From Microvenator marinus (GTDB taxonomy: Bacteria > Myxococcota_A > Bradymonadia > Bradymonadales > Bradymonadaceae): a stretch of DNA of 64,000 bases. The position numbers and the translations under genes were made by a program. Every line of letters begins with the position of its first letter. The first letter of the stretch is position 1. The notes under the pieces were generated by a model. The model was not told the DNA's origin. It saw only the letters and a list, made by a program, of their open reading frames with translations, and ran no database searches. Location: assembly GCF_007993755.1 (NCBI RefSeq), contig NZ_CP042467.1, positions 1,960,001 to 2,024,000 on the forward strand, read 5' to 3'. Positions 10,756 to 20,048 of the stretch are shown here, piece by piece.

Positions 10756-11738
10756 TTATGCCTGACGCTCAGCGCGATCCGTTCTCCGGTCCACGCATCG
10801 CGGCCTGAGAACTCGGACTCACGCAACGGGCATTCACTCATGTCGCAGCTCGCGCAACCTTGAGGCCGACACGCTTCCATATGCACCATGAGCTCCGCCT
10901 TGGCCCCAAACCGGCGGCGAATAGCGCGCTCCATAATCACGCTCGCCTCGTGCGTCTCCTCGATCGTCCAATAGCGTGGGAAGACCATGTGAAGGTCGAT
11001 ATGGATCGTCTGTCCAAGGCGATGCACTTTGGCGTGGTGCGGGGCCGTCCAGCCTTCTTCTCGCACCTCCTCTAAGACCTCTGCGATTTCGTTCAAGAGG
11101 TCGGGCGAGGCCTCGTCTAGGATGCCGCCAACCGCGCGCCGGACCACGCCAAAGCCTTCCCAGAGAAGCCAAATCGCCAGCAATCCCGCCACGATTGCGT
11201 CAATCACCACGATATCCGTGATGAAAACCAAGAAGACTCCGAGCGTGGCCCCGAGGCTTGTGACGGCGTCGGAGCGCAAGTGCACGCCATCAGCTTCCAA
11301 CGATGGCGACTCCAACACTCGGCCAACCTTCATCAAATACGCGCCTACCGCGCCCGAAATCACCGCTGAGATCAACGTCAAGGCTGCACCGAGTCCGAGC
11401 GAGTGCAGCTCCGGAGGGTTTAAGATGCGCCAGCCCGAAACCGCCATGATGACGATCCCCGCCACGATCACCAAGATCCCTTCGATTCCCGCACTTAGAT
11501 ATTCGATTTTCCCGTGCCCGTAAGGGTGTTCGCGATCACGCGGTTGAGCACTCAGCCACACGGCGAAGAGCGCAAAACCGCTCGTCACGATATTGACCAG
11601 CGATTCCAGGGCATCCGAGAGAATGGCGGAGCTGCCCGTAAGAAAGAATGCCACCATTTTTGCAGCCACAAGCCCCACGCTCACAAGGAGCGCAAATACC
11701 GCCCACTGCAGCGCGCTATAGCGTTGGTTTGACGCCAT
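10752..11738 (-). CDS. Cation diffusion facilitator (CDF) metal transporter
   Basis: This 328-residue inner-membrane antiporter has the CDF layout of six helices followed by a cytoplasmic domain. TM2 has SDALESLVN (D42, E45, N49), the loop has HPYGHGK, and TM5 has the transport-site pair H153 and D157 in DGVHLRSDA. Relative to YiiP-type Zn transporters, the two TM2 ligands read Glu and Asn rather than Asp and Asp, so the metal may differ. The C-terminus ends in a Cys cluster (CRPQGCASCDMSEC), a possible metal sensor. It overlaps the downstream gene by 4 nt and diverges from the hisC fusion across 68 bp. Confidence 0.93.
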   Translation of the reverse strand: MASNQRYSALQWAVFALLVSVGLVAAKMVAFFLTGSSAILSDALESLVNIVTSGFALFAVWLSAQPRDREHPYGHGKIEYLSAGIEGILVIVAGIVIMAVSGWRILNPPELHSLGLGAALTLISAVISGAVGAYLMKVGRVLESPSLEADGVHLRSDAVTSLGATLGVFLVFITDIVVIDAIVAGLLAIWLLWEGFGVVRRAVGGILDEASPDLLNEIAEVLEEVREEGWTAPHHAKVHRLGQTIHIDLHMVFPRYWTIEETHEASVIMERAIRRRFGAKAELMVHMEACRPQGCASCDMSECPLRESEFSGRDAWTGERIALSVRHK

Positions 11739-11806
11739 CTTTTCTCACTTCGGCTTGCACCTTCGGGTTTGCTCGGCCATACCTAGCGGGCACGAATGAG
11801 GAAACC

Positions 11807-13519
11807 ATGCCCAAATCACGTCTAACACAGTCCTCCTATAAAGTCCCTCGCGCACAGGCACCAATCGATCTGAGACTCGACGCCAACGAGGGCCGAGCAC
11901 TCATCAGTGCGGCCGAACTCGGGGAGAGCGGGCCGCTGAACCGGTACCCCGATAGACGCGTGCTTGAAGAGATGATTGCGCACAGGCATGGGCTGAGCCC
12001 CGATGAAGTGGTCGTTACCAACGGCGGCGACGACGCCATCGACCGTATTTGCCGAGCCTATTTAGACTCGTCGTCGAATCTCGTCATGACCCTTCCGGGC
12101 TTCGAAATGATCGCCAAATACGCAAGCCTCTCTGGTGCCGAAGTCCGCCATCTCGAGTGGTGGAGCGGCCCATTGAATGCGGCGCGTCTGCTTGAGCTTT
12201 GCGACGCAGACACGCGTGTGCTGGCGCTGGTCACACCCAATAATCCAACGGGTGCGACCATCGAGGCTACGACTGTTTTGGAGTTGGCAGAGGCGCTGCC
12301 CGAGGCTGTGATTCTGCTCGACTTAGCGTACACAGAATTTGCGAATCAAGACCTTGAAAAGCTCGTTAGCCAGCGCGCTAATATCGTAGCCACCAAAACC
12401 TTCTCCAAGGCGTGGGGGCTTGCTGGATTGCGTGTCGGATACGCCATTGGAAGTCCCGAAATCGTTGGCACGATTCGGGCCGCCGGAGGACCCTACCCTA
12501 CGTCTTCGCTGTCCATTTTCGCGGCGGAACAGGCACTCGGGAAGGCCGAGGACATGCGCGCCAATGTTGAACGCGTAAAGATGGAGCGAGCAGCCCTGGC
12601 GCTGCAGCTCAAAGAACTAGGGCTTCAAACCCTACCTTCACAGGCGAATTTCTTGCTCGCAGACGTCTCCTCCGCAGGTCAAAACGGGGCATGGCTTCGC
12701 GATGCGCTGAGCGGATTCGGAATAGGAATCCGCGCGTGGCCAGATAAGTCGGGACCCGTAGACTTGAGACCGTGGAGCCGCATCAGCCTACCCTGCGATG
12801 CAAACGACTTTGAGCGCCTTCTCCACGCCCTTGGTTGCGCGCTCAGCCCCGAAGCACTGCTCTTCGATGTTGATGGGGTATTGGTGGACGTCTCCGCATC
12901 GTATCGATCGGCCATCATCGAGACCGCCAGACATTTTGGAGTAGAGATCTCCGTTGAGGATATTGCCGCCATCAAGGCGCGTGGCAACGCCAACAACGAC
13001 TGGGTCGTAACCCACGAACTTTTGGGTGCTGCAGGCACGCAGGTTGACTTTGAACGCGTCAAGGCGGTCTTTGAGGGGCTCTATCATGGCGACCAAGATA
13101 CGCCCGGCCTCTGGACTCGAGAAAAGCTTCTGGTGGAGCTCGAGTTTCTCAAAACGCTCAAGACCGGATTCCGGCTTGCTGCCGTCACTGGGAGACCCAG
13201 AAGAGATGCTGAGCGTTTTGTAGCTCAGTTCGGTCTCGAAGGTGTCTTTGAGACCCTGGTGTGTATGGAAGATGCACCTTTGAAACCTAATCCAGCTCCG
13301 GTAAAACTCGCGCTGGAACGCCTCGGCGTAGAGAGGGGATGGATGTTTGGTGACACCCCAGACGATATGCGAGCCGCACGTTCTGCGGGCGTGCTCCCAG
13401 TGGGCGTCAAAGCGCCCGGAGAACAATCCGAGTCACACCTCTTTGGAGCCGGCGCTGCCTGGGTCTTAGAGAATGCCATGCACGTTTCGCTACCTTCCCG
13501 ACCTGTGGAGAAAAGATGA
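11807..13519 (+). CDS. hisC: Histidinol-phosphate aminotransferase fused to HAD phosphatase
   Basis: Residues 1 to about 345 are a HisC-type PLP aminotransferase: LRLDANEG, NRYPD, TPNNPTG (143-149), and the PLP lysine in TKTFSKAWG (K201). Residues about 350-570 are a HAD phosphatase, with the DxD motif in LLFDVDGVLVD (D354, D356), motif II in AVTGRPRRD, the Lys in LKPNPAP, and FGDTPDDM. The aminotransferase makes histidinol phosphate, and the phosphatase half could dephosphorylate it to histidinol, the substrate of HisD. That second assignment is inferred from the fusion and from HisB lacking such a domain. I used the ATG with a GAGG site at 11807. The next gene overlaps by 4 nt. Confidence 0.92.
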   Translation: MPKSRLTQSSYKVPRAQAPIDLRLDANEGRALISAAELGESGPLNRYPDRRVLEEMIAHRHGLSPDEVVVTNGGDDAIDRICRAYLDSSSNLVMTLPGFEMIAKYASLSGAEVRHLEWWSGPLNAARLLELCDADTRVLALVTPNNPTGATIEATTVLELAEALPEAVILLDLAYTEFANQDLEKLVSQRANIVATKTFSKAWGLAGLRVGYAIGSPEIVGTIRAAGGPYPTSSLSIFAAEQALGKAEDMRANVERVKMERAALALQLKELGLQTLPSQANFLLADVSSAGQNGAWLRDALSGFGIGIRAWPDKSGPVDLRPWSRISLPCDANDFERLLHALGCALSPEALLFDVDGVLVDVSASYRSAIIETARHFGVEISVEDIAAIKARGNANNDWVVTHELLGAAGTQVDFERVKAVFEGLYHGDQDTPGLWTREKLLVELEFLKTLKTGFRLAAVTGRPRRDAERFVAQFGLEGVFETLVCMEDAPLKPNPAPVKLALERLGVERGWMFGDTPDDMRAARSAGVLPVGVKAPGEQSESHLFGAGAAWVLENAMHVSLPSRPVEKR

Positions 13520-14973
13520 AGTCCTTGAGTGCACAAGACAGAGAGTTTTTCGAGCTGGTCGAATCCGCTGGATTCTCCAACCCCTTTAGCGCTCAGCGGC
13601 ATAACGTGGATCTGGCGATTGCAGGACTCGAGGCCAACGCGTCCCGCGAGAAGGCCATCCAAAGCATGTTGGCACAGGTCAATAAACGCATGCACCGGCT
13701 TGGCGATTTTAAGCTTCGTGACTTTGCACCCGAGGACAGACAACCGCTCAAGATGGCGGTGCTCTTTCAACTTTTCCACCAGTTTGCCGACCACTTTGAC
13801 ACCCATATCAAGGCCCAGGCCGAGGCCGGGCACAAGCCATTGAAACTCGCCTGCGGACCTGAAATTATCAGGGCGCTAGACAGGTATGGGTACACCGAAG
13901 TCAACGCGGGTAGAGTCATCAGCTTCTTCTTCCAGATTCGGCGCGCGTTTACTTTTTTGTCGCGCAACTTGGTCGGAGAGTCTCGCGTGATGCGCAACCT
14001 TAGAGAGCGCGCTTGGGGAACCGTCTTTACTCAAGACCTCGCCCTCTACGAGAGACTCTTGTGGAACCGACTCGAGGATTTCAGCACGTTCTTGATCGGC
14101 GAAACAGGCACCGGTAAAGGGGTAGTCGCCAAGGCGCTTGGCCAGTCGGGCTGGATCGAATACGACGTAGCCAACTCAAGATTTGAACATTCGTTCACGA
14201 GCGCGTTTGTGCCCGTCAATCTCTCCCAATTTGCGGAAACGCTCTTGGAATCAGAGCTTTTTGGCCACGTGAAAGGCGCGTTCACCGGCGCCGAGGAGTC
14301 GCGGGAGGGCGTGTTCAAGCAATGCCAAACTCACGGAACCATCTTCCTCGACGAACTCGGCGAGGTGAGCATTCCCATTCAAATCAAGCTCCTCAGGGTC
14401 CTTCAGGAGCGCGTCTTCTCACCCGTTGGAAGCCGAGAACAACTAGCCTTTCAGGGGCGAGTGATTGCCGCGACGAATCAGCCAGTGCATGAGCTGAGGG
14501 CAGATGGGCGGTTTAGAGATGATTTCTACTACCGCCTTTGCAGCGACGTCATCGAAATCCCGCCGCTGCGCGAACGTATTGCACAAGATCCGGACGAGCT
14601 CACAAATCTCGTTGAACATCTGGTGACCCGCATTGTAGGCGGAGCCGAGAAAGTGCTTTCCGACCAAGTCTTCGCTGCGATTGACCGCTTAGGCCCCGAC
14701 TACGCCTGGCCGGGAAATGTGCGAGAATTAGAACAATGCATTCGGCAGGTCGTTGTGCGTGGGACGTATGACGGAGATCGCAAACCCAGGACTCAGAACC
14801 CATTGACTCTCTCCTTGTTGGAAGACGAGCTCGATGCCAACCAGCTCCTGAGCCACTATTGCCATGCGATGTACCAAAAGTACGCGTCTTACGAAGAAGT
14901 TGGGCGACGACTTGGCCTCGACCGGAGAACCGTAAAGAAGTACGTAGTTGAGTTCGAAGAGATAAACCCATGA
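13516..14973 (+). CDS. Sigma-54-dependent transcriptional activator (bEBP)
   Basis: The 485-residue protein has a central AAA+ domain with Walker A GETGTGKG (195-202), the sigma-54 contact loop GAFTGA (254-259) and Walker B FLDE (277-280), with RFRDDFYYRL and WPGNVRELE further on. A C-terminal helix-turn-helix (about 455-480, GRRLGLDRRTVKKYV) would bind DNA. The N-terminal 180 residues are not a receiver, GAF or FHA domain that I recognise; they are helical and may be a novel input domain. The start overlaps hisC-HAD by ATGA. Coupling of a bEBP to a histidine gene is odd and the target promoters are unknown. Confidence 0.92.
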   Translation: MKSLSAQDREFFELVESAGFSNPFSAQRHNVDLAIAGLEANASREKAIQSMLAQVNKRMHRLGDFKLRDFAPEDRQPLKMAVLFQLFHQFADHFDTHIKAQAEAGHKPLKLACGPEIIRALDRYGYTEVNAGRVISFFFQIRRAFTFLSRNLVGESRVMRNLRERAWGTVFTQDLALYERLLWNRLEDFSTFLIGETGTGKGVVAKALGQSGWIEYDVANSRFEHSFTSAFVPVNLSQFAETLLESELFGHVKGAFTGAEESREGVFKQCQTHGTIFLDELGEVSIPIQIKLLRVLQERVFSPVGSREQLAFQGRVIAATNQPVHELRADGRFRDDFYYRLCSDVIEIPPLRERIAQDPDELTNLVEHLVTRIVGGAEKVLSDQVFAAIDRLGPDYAWPGNVRELEQCIRQVVVRGTYDGDRKPRTQNPLTLSLLEDELDANQLLSHYCHAMYQKYASYEEVGRRLGLDRRTVKKYVVEFEEINP

Positions 14974-14986
14974 AAATGGAGACATT

Positions 14987-15610
14987 TTGACCTATCAAGA
15001 CATACTGGACTTCTGGTTTATGGGTCTCGACCCCGACCAACATTCACCATCCAAAGAGCAGATGGGTAAATGGTTTCGTGGAGGCCCCGAGCTCGACCAA
15101 ATCTTGAGAGACGACTACTCGGGAACTTTGGAGAAAGCTAAGTCGGGTGAACTCGACGCTTGGGCTCAAACGCCAGAAGGTCTTGGGGCGCTCATCATCG
15201 TGTTAGACCAATTTCCGCGAAACATCTTTCGTGGAAAGCCAGAGGCGTTTTCTTATGACCCCATCGCCCTGAAGTGGGCCAAACACGGCATTCAGAATGG
15301 GTTCTCGCTCAAGGTACATCCGCTCTTGACCACGTTCATGTACCTTCCGCTAGAGCACTCTGAATCGCTTGAGGATCAGGAGCTCTGCGTAAAGCTGATG
15401 CGTGAGCTCTGCGAGAAGGCCAACCCGGACGCCCGTGAGACATACGAAGGCTTCGTGGACTACGCCGTAAAGCATCACGAAATCATCGCCGAGTTCGGCA
15501 GGTTCCCGCATCGCAACCACATTCTGGGGCGTGAAAACACACCGGCCGAGACTGAGTTCCTAAAGCGAGACGACGTGCATTTTGGGCAGAAGGTCTCAAC
15601 CTCCAGATAA
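14987..15610 (+). CDS. DUF924 family protein
   Basis: The 207-residue product matches DUF924, a helical TPR-like family of unknown function. It has ILDFWF at the start, the conserved LDQFPRNIFRG block near residue 73, MYLPLEHSE, and the closing FGRFPHRNHILGR. Length is as expected. The start is TTG with a GGAG site at suitable spacing, 13 nt after the activator's stop, so it is probably in the hisC-bEBP transcript. No functional link to its neighbours is apparent. Confidence 0.9.
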   Translation: MTYQDILDFWFMGLDPDQHSPSKEQMGKWFRGGPELDQILRDDYSGTLEKAKSGELDAWAQTPEGLGALIIVLDQFPRNIFRGKPEAFSYDPIALKWAKHGIQNGFSLKVHPLLTTFMYLPLEHSESLEDQELCVKLMRELCEKANPDARETYEGFVDYAVKHHEIIAEFGRFPHRNHILGRENTPAETEFLKRDDVHFGQKVSTSR

Positions 15611-15676
15611 GGTTTTTGTTTAACCTATCGGACGGTTTCGTCTAAGATTCGCCGAACAACTCAAGACGAGCTCCAT

Positions 15677-17047
15677 ATGAAGTCGCGAATCATCGGTCCT
15701 GCCCTACTATTTATCAGCGCCTTAATCGGCACAGGCTGTCAGGGCGAAGCAAATACAAATAGGGAATGCACGCCCGAGTGCGGTGGCAAAGAATGTGGCA
15801 CGGACGGCTGCGGAGGTATTTGCGGCATCTGTGGTCCTGGGAACGCATGCAACACGGATTTCCAATGCGAGTCGAGCTTTTGTGGGAACGGCAACGTAGA
15901 CCCTGGCGAGACCTGTGATTCGGCCATCGAGTCGGGAGATGGCGCGTGCCCAAGCGCCTGCGAAGACGATGGAAACGCATGCACGCAACAAAACTTCTTT
16001 GGCGCGCCGCTCGACTGCGACGCACGATGCGCGAGCTTTGTGATCATCAACTGCGTCGATGACGACGGGTGCTGCCCGGAGGGCTGTACACCAAGCAACG
16101 ACTTGGACTGCTCGCAAAATTGCAATAACGGCGTGGTAGATGAGGGCGAGTCGTGCGACCCGCCCGATACGTGCCCGACTGAGGCGGATTGTGATGACGG
16201 TGACGCATGTACCGTGGACACGCTGACCGGGAGCGCATCAAATTGCTCAGCCCAATGCTCCAACGCCCAGATCACCGAGTGCGTAAACGACGATGGATGT
16301 TGCGCCCCCGGATGCACACTGGAAGACGATAATGACTGTGAGTCCACTTGCGGTGATGCGCAGGTCACGGGCCAGGAGACCTGCGATAACGCCATCGAGG
16401 CAGGTATGGACGGCGCATGTCCGGACGAAGCCGCGTGCAACGATAGCGACGCCTGCACCGTGGACACGCTTGAGGGCGATCCCGACCTCTGCAACGCAAG
16501 GTGTGCCAACGCCGCAATCACAGCGTGCGTAGACGACGACGGTTGTTGCCCGGCCACCTGCACACCCGACAACGACAATGATTGCGATGCCGTCTGTGAT
16601 AACGGAACCATCGAAACTGGCGAAACGTGTGACCCGATCGCAACGTGCCCCACGGCATGCGATGATAACGACGCGTGTACCACGGACACGTTGATGGGAG
16701 ACGCGCAGATGTGTACGGCTGAGTGCTCGTTTGCACCTGTGACCTCGTGCTCAGCTACAGCTGATCAGTGCTGCCCGTCCAACTGCCGCCCCGACAACGA
16801 CGCCGATTGCGCCGATCTCTGCCAGACCTACTGCACCCTGGCAGCCACCAATTGCACGGCTGAATACGAGCTCTATGCCGATACTCCAGCGTGCGAAGCC
16901 GCCTGCCAAGCCATGGTTGTGGGACTTCCAACGGATGATTCGGGCAACACTCTCTACTGCCGCATCACCAACCTAAACCTTGCAGAGAATGATGCTGCAA
17001 CCTACTGCCCGAACGCCGCAGCCGATGGCGGCGCCACGTGTATCTAG
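15677..17047 (+). CDS. Lipoprotein with four tandem Cys-rich repeats
   Basis: The 456-residue protein has a signal peptide with lipobox LIGTGC. After a CGGKECGTDGC-type segment come four tandem units of about 75-80 residues. Each runs: C-(G/N)-N-G-x-V-(D/E)-x-G-E-x-C-D, an acidic DDxDACT segment, a Cys pair, then VDDDGCCPxxC and a DNDxDC end. The acidic DxDxDxD stretches look metal- or calcium-binding. Repeats of this general kind occur in secreted Myxococcota proteins. The last 80 residues form a different Cys-rich module. The function is unknown; it is likely a surface or matrix protein. The stop overlaps the photolyase stop by 4 bp. Confidence 0.85.
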   Translation: MKSRIIGPALLFISALIGTGCQGEANTNRECTPECGGKECGTDGCGGICGICGPGNACNTDFQCESSFCGNGNVDPGETCDSAIESGDGACPSACEDDGNACTQQNFFGAPLDCDARCASFVIINCVDDDGCCPEGCTPSNDLDCSQNCNNGVVDEGESCDPPDTCPTEADCDDGDACTVDTLTGSASNCSAQCSNAQITECVNDDGCCAPGCTLEDDNDCESTCGDAQVTGQETCDNAIEAGMDGACPDEAACNDSDACTVDTLEGDPDLCNARCANAAITACVDDDGCCPATCTPDNDNDCDAVCDNGTIETGETCDPIATCPTACDDNDACTTDTLMGDAQMCTAECSFAPVTSCSATADQCCPSNCRPDNDADCADLCQTYCTLAATNCTAEYELYADTPACEAACQAMVVGLPTDDSGNTLYCRITNLNLAENDAATYCPNAAADGGATCI

Positions 17048-18513
17048 AGAAGCGAGCCCTGGCGCGCGGTGTACCTCTTGACGTACTCCTTCATCCGTAG
17101 CTTCGACATGGCACTTTCGCTGGTCATGTAGCGAATCTTCCCAAAAATCTCACGCTCCGGCCCCCAGGCGCGATCGTAGCGGCCAAGAACCCAGAAAATC
17201 CCGGAGTAGGAATTGGGGTCGCGGCCATCCACCGCGTACTTGTTGTTGAGCTCAACCATGATTTCGAGCGCCACTTGAGGGGATTCGCTCCAATGGAGGA
17301 TCTTCTTTCCCCAGAGCATCCTGAGGTAATTGTGGATGCGACCTTCCCGGATTAGCTGATTCTGTGCGGCGTTCCAGACATCGTCGTGCGTCTGGGCCTT
17401 CTCAAACTCTTCTAGGGAGTAGACCCATTCTCGTGGGTCACTCGCGTGTTCCTCCAGCGTTTGTTGGGCCCAATCGGGCAACGACTCGTATTTGTAGTAA
17501 TCGTCCGGCCGAAGCGCGCACATATTAAAGCCTAGCTCGCGCCAGGTGATCAGTTCGTCGAGGAAAGACTCGGCGTGTTCGTCCATGCCCCACCAACCCG
17601 CGCGCGCGCCGTTCGCTTTGGCAGCAAGCTGCGACACCTTAAAGTTCGGTACGAGCTCCCGAAAGATCTCATGCGTTGAGATATGCCCAAAGTGTAGCCA
17701 AACCGAGAGTCCGCTCGCCACATCGTCGTCAGGGTGATTTCGGTCTTCGCCATAGCGTTTGAACCTAGACTTAAACGCGCTCAGGGCTTCCAGCGCAGCT
17801 TGCCTCCCACCTCTATAATCCACGGGCTTGACGGTGTGATCGAGGTCCAGCTCTTTGACCAGGGAACGGGCGTCTTCCAGACCTACCTCGTCCATCATGG
17901 GCCAATGACCGGTGTCCACTTCAGCTTGGCCGAGCTTGAGTCCCTCGAGCGGAGCCGGCTCTGGAAAGTCGTCAAAATGAGGTTTGAGCTCTTTCTGTAG
18001 GTGTCGGCGAAAATCATAGGCACGGAGGAAGACCTGAGGCGCAATCCGCATGGGGTAGAGCCCGTTAGAATCCACCATCTCCATCTTTACGTTGACCTTT
18101 GATGCCGCGGCGGCCGTCATTTTCGGAAGCATAAAACACGGGAAGTCGTCGGTGACGATGGCGCACGCATTTTTAGCCAGATGTTCCAGGAGCCCCTTTC
18201 CCTTGGGAATCTCTTTTTCAACGTAGGCCAGATAGGTCAAATCGGTGTCAGCGCCCGCAACATCTCGCATATTATCGAGCATACCTTCGAGGATAAACGC
18301 GTGAAGCCTTTCGCTCGCCCACTGGTAGCCCAGACGAAGGGCTTCGAGCACAACCAGCGGCTTGTTTTGCGCCTTCGCCAACTCAATCGCACGATCTAGC
18401 GAAAAATTATGCGACATCCGACGGTTGGCAATCATCCAGTACAAGACATAGTTGCCTTGCGTGTTTAGACCTTTGTCGTTCAAAGAGGTGATTCGAGATT
18501 GTGGTACGCCCAA
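17044..18513 (-). CDS. phr: Class II deoxyribodipyrimidine photolyase
   Basis: This repairs cyclobutane pyrimidine dimers using blue light and FADH. The 489-residue protein has the class II hallmarks: YVLYWMIANRR near the start, the FAD-binding C-terminal half with SGLSVWLHFGHIS, FLDELITWRELGFN, HNYLRMLWGKKILHW, and the closing YSGIFWVLGRYDRAW. Length is typical. The start is a TTG with a GGAG site 7 nt upstream. The gene stands alone on the minus strand, tail-to-tail with the repeat lipoprotein. Whether an antenna cofactor binds cannot be told. Confidence 0.95.
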   Translation of the reverse strand: MGVPQSRITSLNDKGLNTQGNYVLYWMIANRRMSHNFSLDRAIELAKAQNKPLVVLEALRLGYQWASERLHAFILEGMLDNMRDVAGADTDLTYLAYVEKEIPKGKGLLEHLAKNACAIVTDDFPCFMLPKMTAAAASKVNVKMEMVDSNGLYPMRIAPQVFLRAYDFRRHLQKELKPHFDDFPEPAPLEGLKLGQAEVDTGHWPMMDEVGLEDARSLVKELDLDHTVKPVDYRGGRQAALEALSAFKSRFKRYGEDRNHPDDDVASGLSVWLHFGHISTHEIFRELVPNFKVSQLAAKANGARAGWWGMDEHAESFLDELITWRELGFNMCALRPDDYYKYESLPDWAQQTLEEHASDPREWVYSLEEFEKAQTHDDVWNAAQNQLIREGRIHNYLRMLWGKKILHWSESPQVALEIMVELNNKYAVDGRDPNSYSGIFWVLGRYDRAWGPEREIFGKIRYMTSESAMSKLRMKEYVKRYTARQGSLL

Positions 18514-18646
18514 TTTTTAGCTCCGCTTGGTCGGCCTTAGGATGCACGAGAGGCCGCAAAGGAACTCACGCAAAGACAGAGAAGCTTGTTTTTTTTCAGG
18601 GCGTCCGGTAGACCGTCCGCGCCCCATTGACTTTAGAAGAGAATGT

Positions 18647-19729
18647 ATGAAGAAGCCGACCCTTCAAGAGATGAAAGACGACGCCAACGAGATTTATGAG
18701 ACGTATCGCGCAAGATTTGCTGGTCAGCCACGAGCGACCCGCAACCTGCAAGAGCTCAACGACCTCATTGCACGCCTTAGCAAACTCATCTCGAACGCAC
18801 GTGAAATGGGTACCAATCCAGCCGTTGTGACGTTGATCGACACCGCTCAGGAAAACCTGACGCGTTATCGCGAAGAGCAAAAAGAGATTCGCGCAGCGCA
18901 AGAGAATCCCTACGTTATCGAAGGGGCGAGGCTCGCGAGTCAGGCGAACCGGGTGTTTGACATGTACACGCGGCACTACGCGGGACAAGACCGTGGAACT
19001 CGGGACGTACTCTTGCTCAAAGAGTTGGTCCAAGAACTCAACGAGATCGAGCGTGAGATGAACTTCATCGCTGACCACGGCGTCAAAGCGACTATTGAAG
19101 ACCTCAAGACCGTGAAGACCCAGAAACAAGCCTACGAGACCGAGGTCGTGCAGATCGAGCGAGCTCGCGAGACGGGCACCCAGGAGGAGCAGGCGAGTCG
19201 TCTGGCTACTTTGGCCAACAACCAGTTCTCTCTCTACAACAGCCATTTCGCCGGGAAGCGCCGCCTTAGCCGCCGCCCCGAGCTCATCCAGCGCATGATC
19301 TCCAACCTTGAAGATTATCAGCGTCGGATGGAGCAGCTCGATAAAGATGGCTACTCCTCGGACGTGAACAAGCGAAACATGGAAATCGTTCGACAGAACC
19401 TTGAGATGTACCGCGGCGAGATCGTCGAAATCCGCAAAGCGCGTGAAGAAGTAACGCTCCAAGACCTCGCCGGCGTGCTCGGTGGAGCGGCCAATGACGT
19501 GATGGGCGAGTACCGCGAGCATTTCGCGGGGAAAGACCGCAAGACTCGAGAGCTTCAAAAACTCAGCACAATGTGCGATGAGTTGCGCGATATCGCGCTG
19601 CAGATGAATGCGATTGCACGAACAGTCGATATCGACTTCAATGAGAAGAACTTCGAAATCGTCAGCGAGTCACGCGCGATGTACGAAGCCGAGTACAAAG
19701 AGATCAAGACGGCGCAATCGGCGTCCTGA
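18647..19729 (+). CDS. Four-repeat all-helical protein with [FY]AG signature
   Basis: The 360-residue product has four units of about 90 residues. Each begins near an N-x3-Y segment followed by [HR][FY]AG-x2-R-x2-R: the FAG/YAG triplets fall at residues 24, 111, 201 and 293. Each unit continues with a Leu-rich helix, an N-x3-V/I segment, and ends near Y-x2-E-x2-E-I-x2-A(R/Q). Predicted content is almost entirely helix with coiled-coil character and there is no signal peptide, so it should be cytoplasmic. I do not recognise the family. I chose the ATG at 18647 with an upstream AGAAGAGA site. The rubredoxin-like gene follows 10 nt later. Confidence 0.8.
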   Translation: MKKPTLQEMKDDANEIYETYRARFAGQPRATRNLQELNDLIARLSKLISNAREMGTNPAVVTLIDTAQENLTRYREEQKEIRAAQENPYVIEGARLASQANRVFDMYTRHYAGQDRGTRDVLLLKELVQELNEIEREMNFIADHGVKATIEDLKTVKTQKQAYETEVVQIERARETGTQEEQASRLATLANNQFSLYNSHFAGKRRLSRRPELIQRMISNLEDYQRRMEQLDKDGYSSDVNKRNMEIVRQNLEMYRGEIVEIRKAREEVTLQDLAGVLGGAANDVMGEYREHFAGKDRKTRELQKLSTMCDELRDIALQMNAIARTVDIDFNEKNFEIVSESRAMYEAEYKEIKTAQSAS

Positions 19730-19739
19730 GGAGTAGCTC

Positions 19740-20048
19740 ATGTCCCAATACGATACTTTCGTTCATGCCATGATTTGGACGTGTCGCACGTGCGGTTTCG
19801 CCTATTTTGGGGGCCAACCCAAGATGGAATGCCCCGTTTGTGAGTCGTACAAAACGAATTTTGTGGACATTCCACAGCATATCGAAGCCAAGATTCGCGA
19901 AGAACTTCCAGACAACCCGCCGAACCACCGAGACAACCGTGCTCGAAGGGTGGAGTTGATGGCCGAAGAGACCGTCAAACCCCGTGCAGCGGGCCGCATT
20001 CTTCCCGCCGCATCCGGCAACCATATGGACCCCTCCACGCCCGATTGA
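19740..20048 (+). CDS. Rubredoxin-like zinc/iron-binding protein
   Basis: The 102-residue protein has one rubredoxin-type metal site near its start: WTCRTCG and ECPVCES, two CxxC pairs spaced as in rubrerythrin tails, followed by a 50-residue charged segment. It would bind Fe or Zn in an electron-transfer or structural role. A strong GAGGAG site precedes the ATG. It starts 10 nt after the repeat protein and its stop overlaps the rarA start by 4 nt, so the three form one transcript. Confidence 0.8.
   Translation: MSQYDTFVHAMIWTCRTCGFAYFGGQPKMECPVCESYKTNFVDIPQHIEAKIREELPDNPPNHRDNRARRVELMAEETVKPRAAGRILPAASGNHMDPSTPD

Noticed and set aside
12788-13426. A 212-codon minus-strand open frame.
   Set aside because: It is antisense to the HAD half of the HisC fusion, whose catalytic motifs are intact.
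15739-16689. A 316-codon open frame on the minus strand inside the Cys-rich repeat gene.
   Set aside because: It lies wholly antisense to a clear signal-peptide lipoprotein with repeats and has low-complexity Ser/His content.
15900-16830. Repeated DNA in the Cys-rich lipoprotein gene resembling a CRISPR-like array.
   Set aside because: The repeats are diverged and in frame and encode protein repeats; there is no spacer pattern and no cas gene.
18596-19558. A 320-codon minus-strand open frame.
   Set aside because: It is antisense to the four-repeat helical gene, which has a clear start and internal repeat structure.
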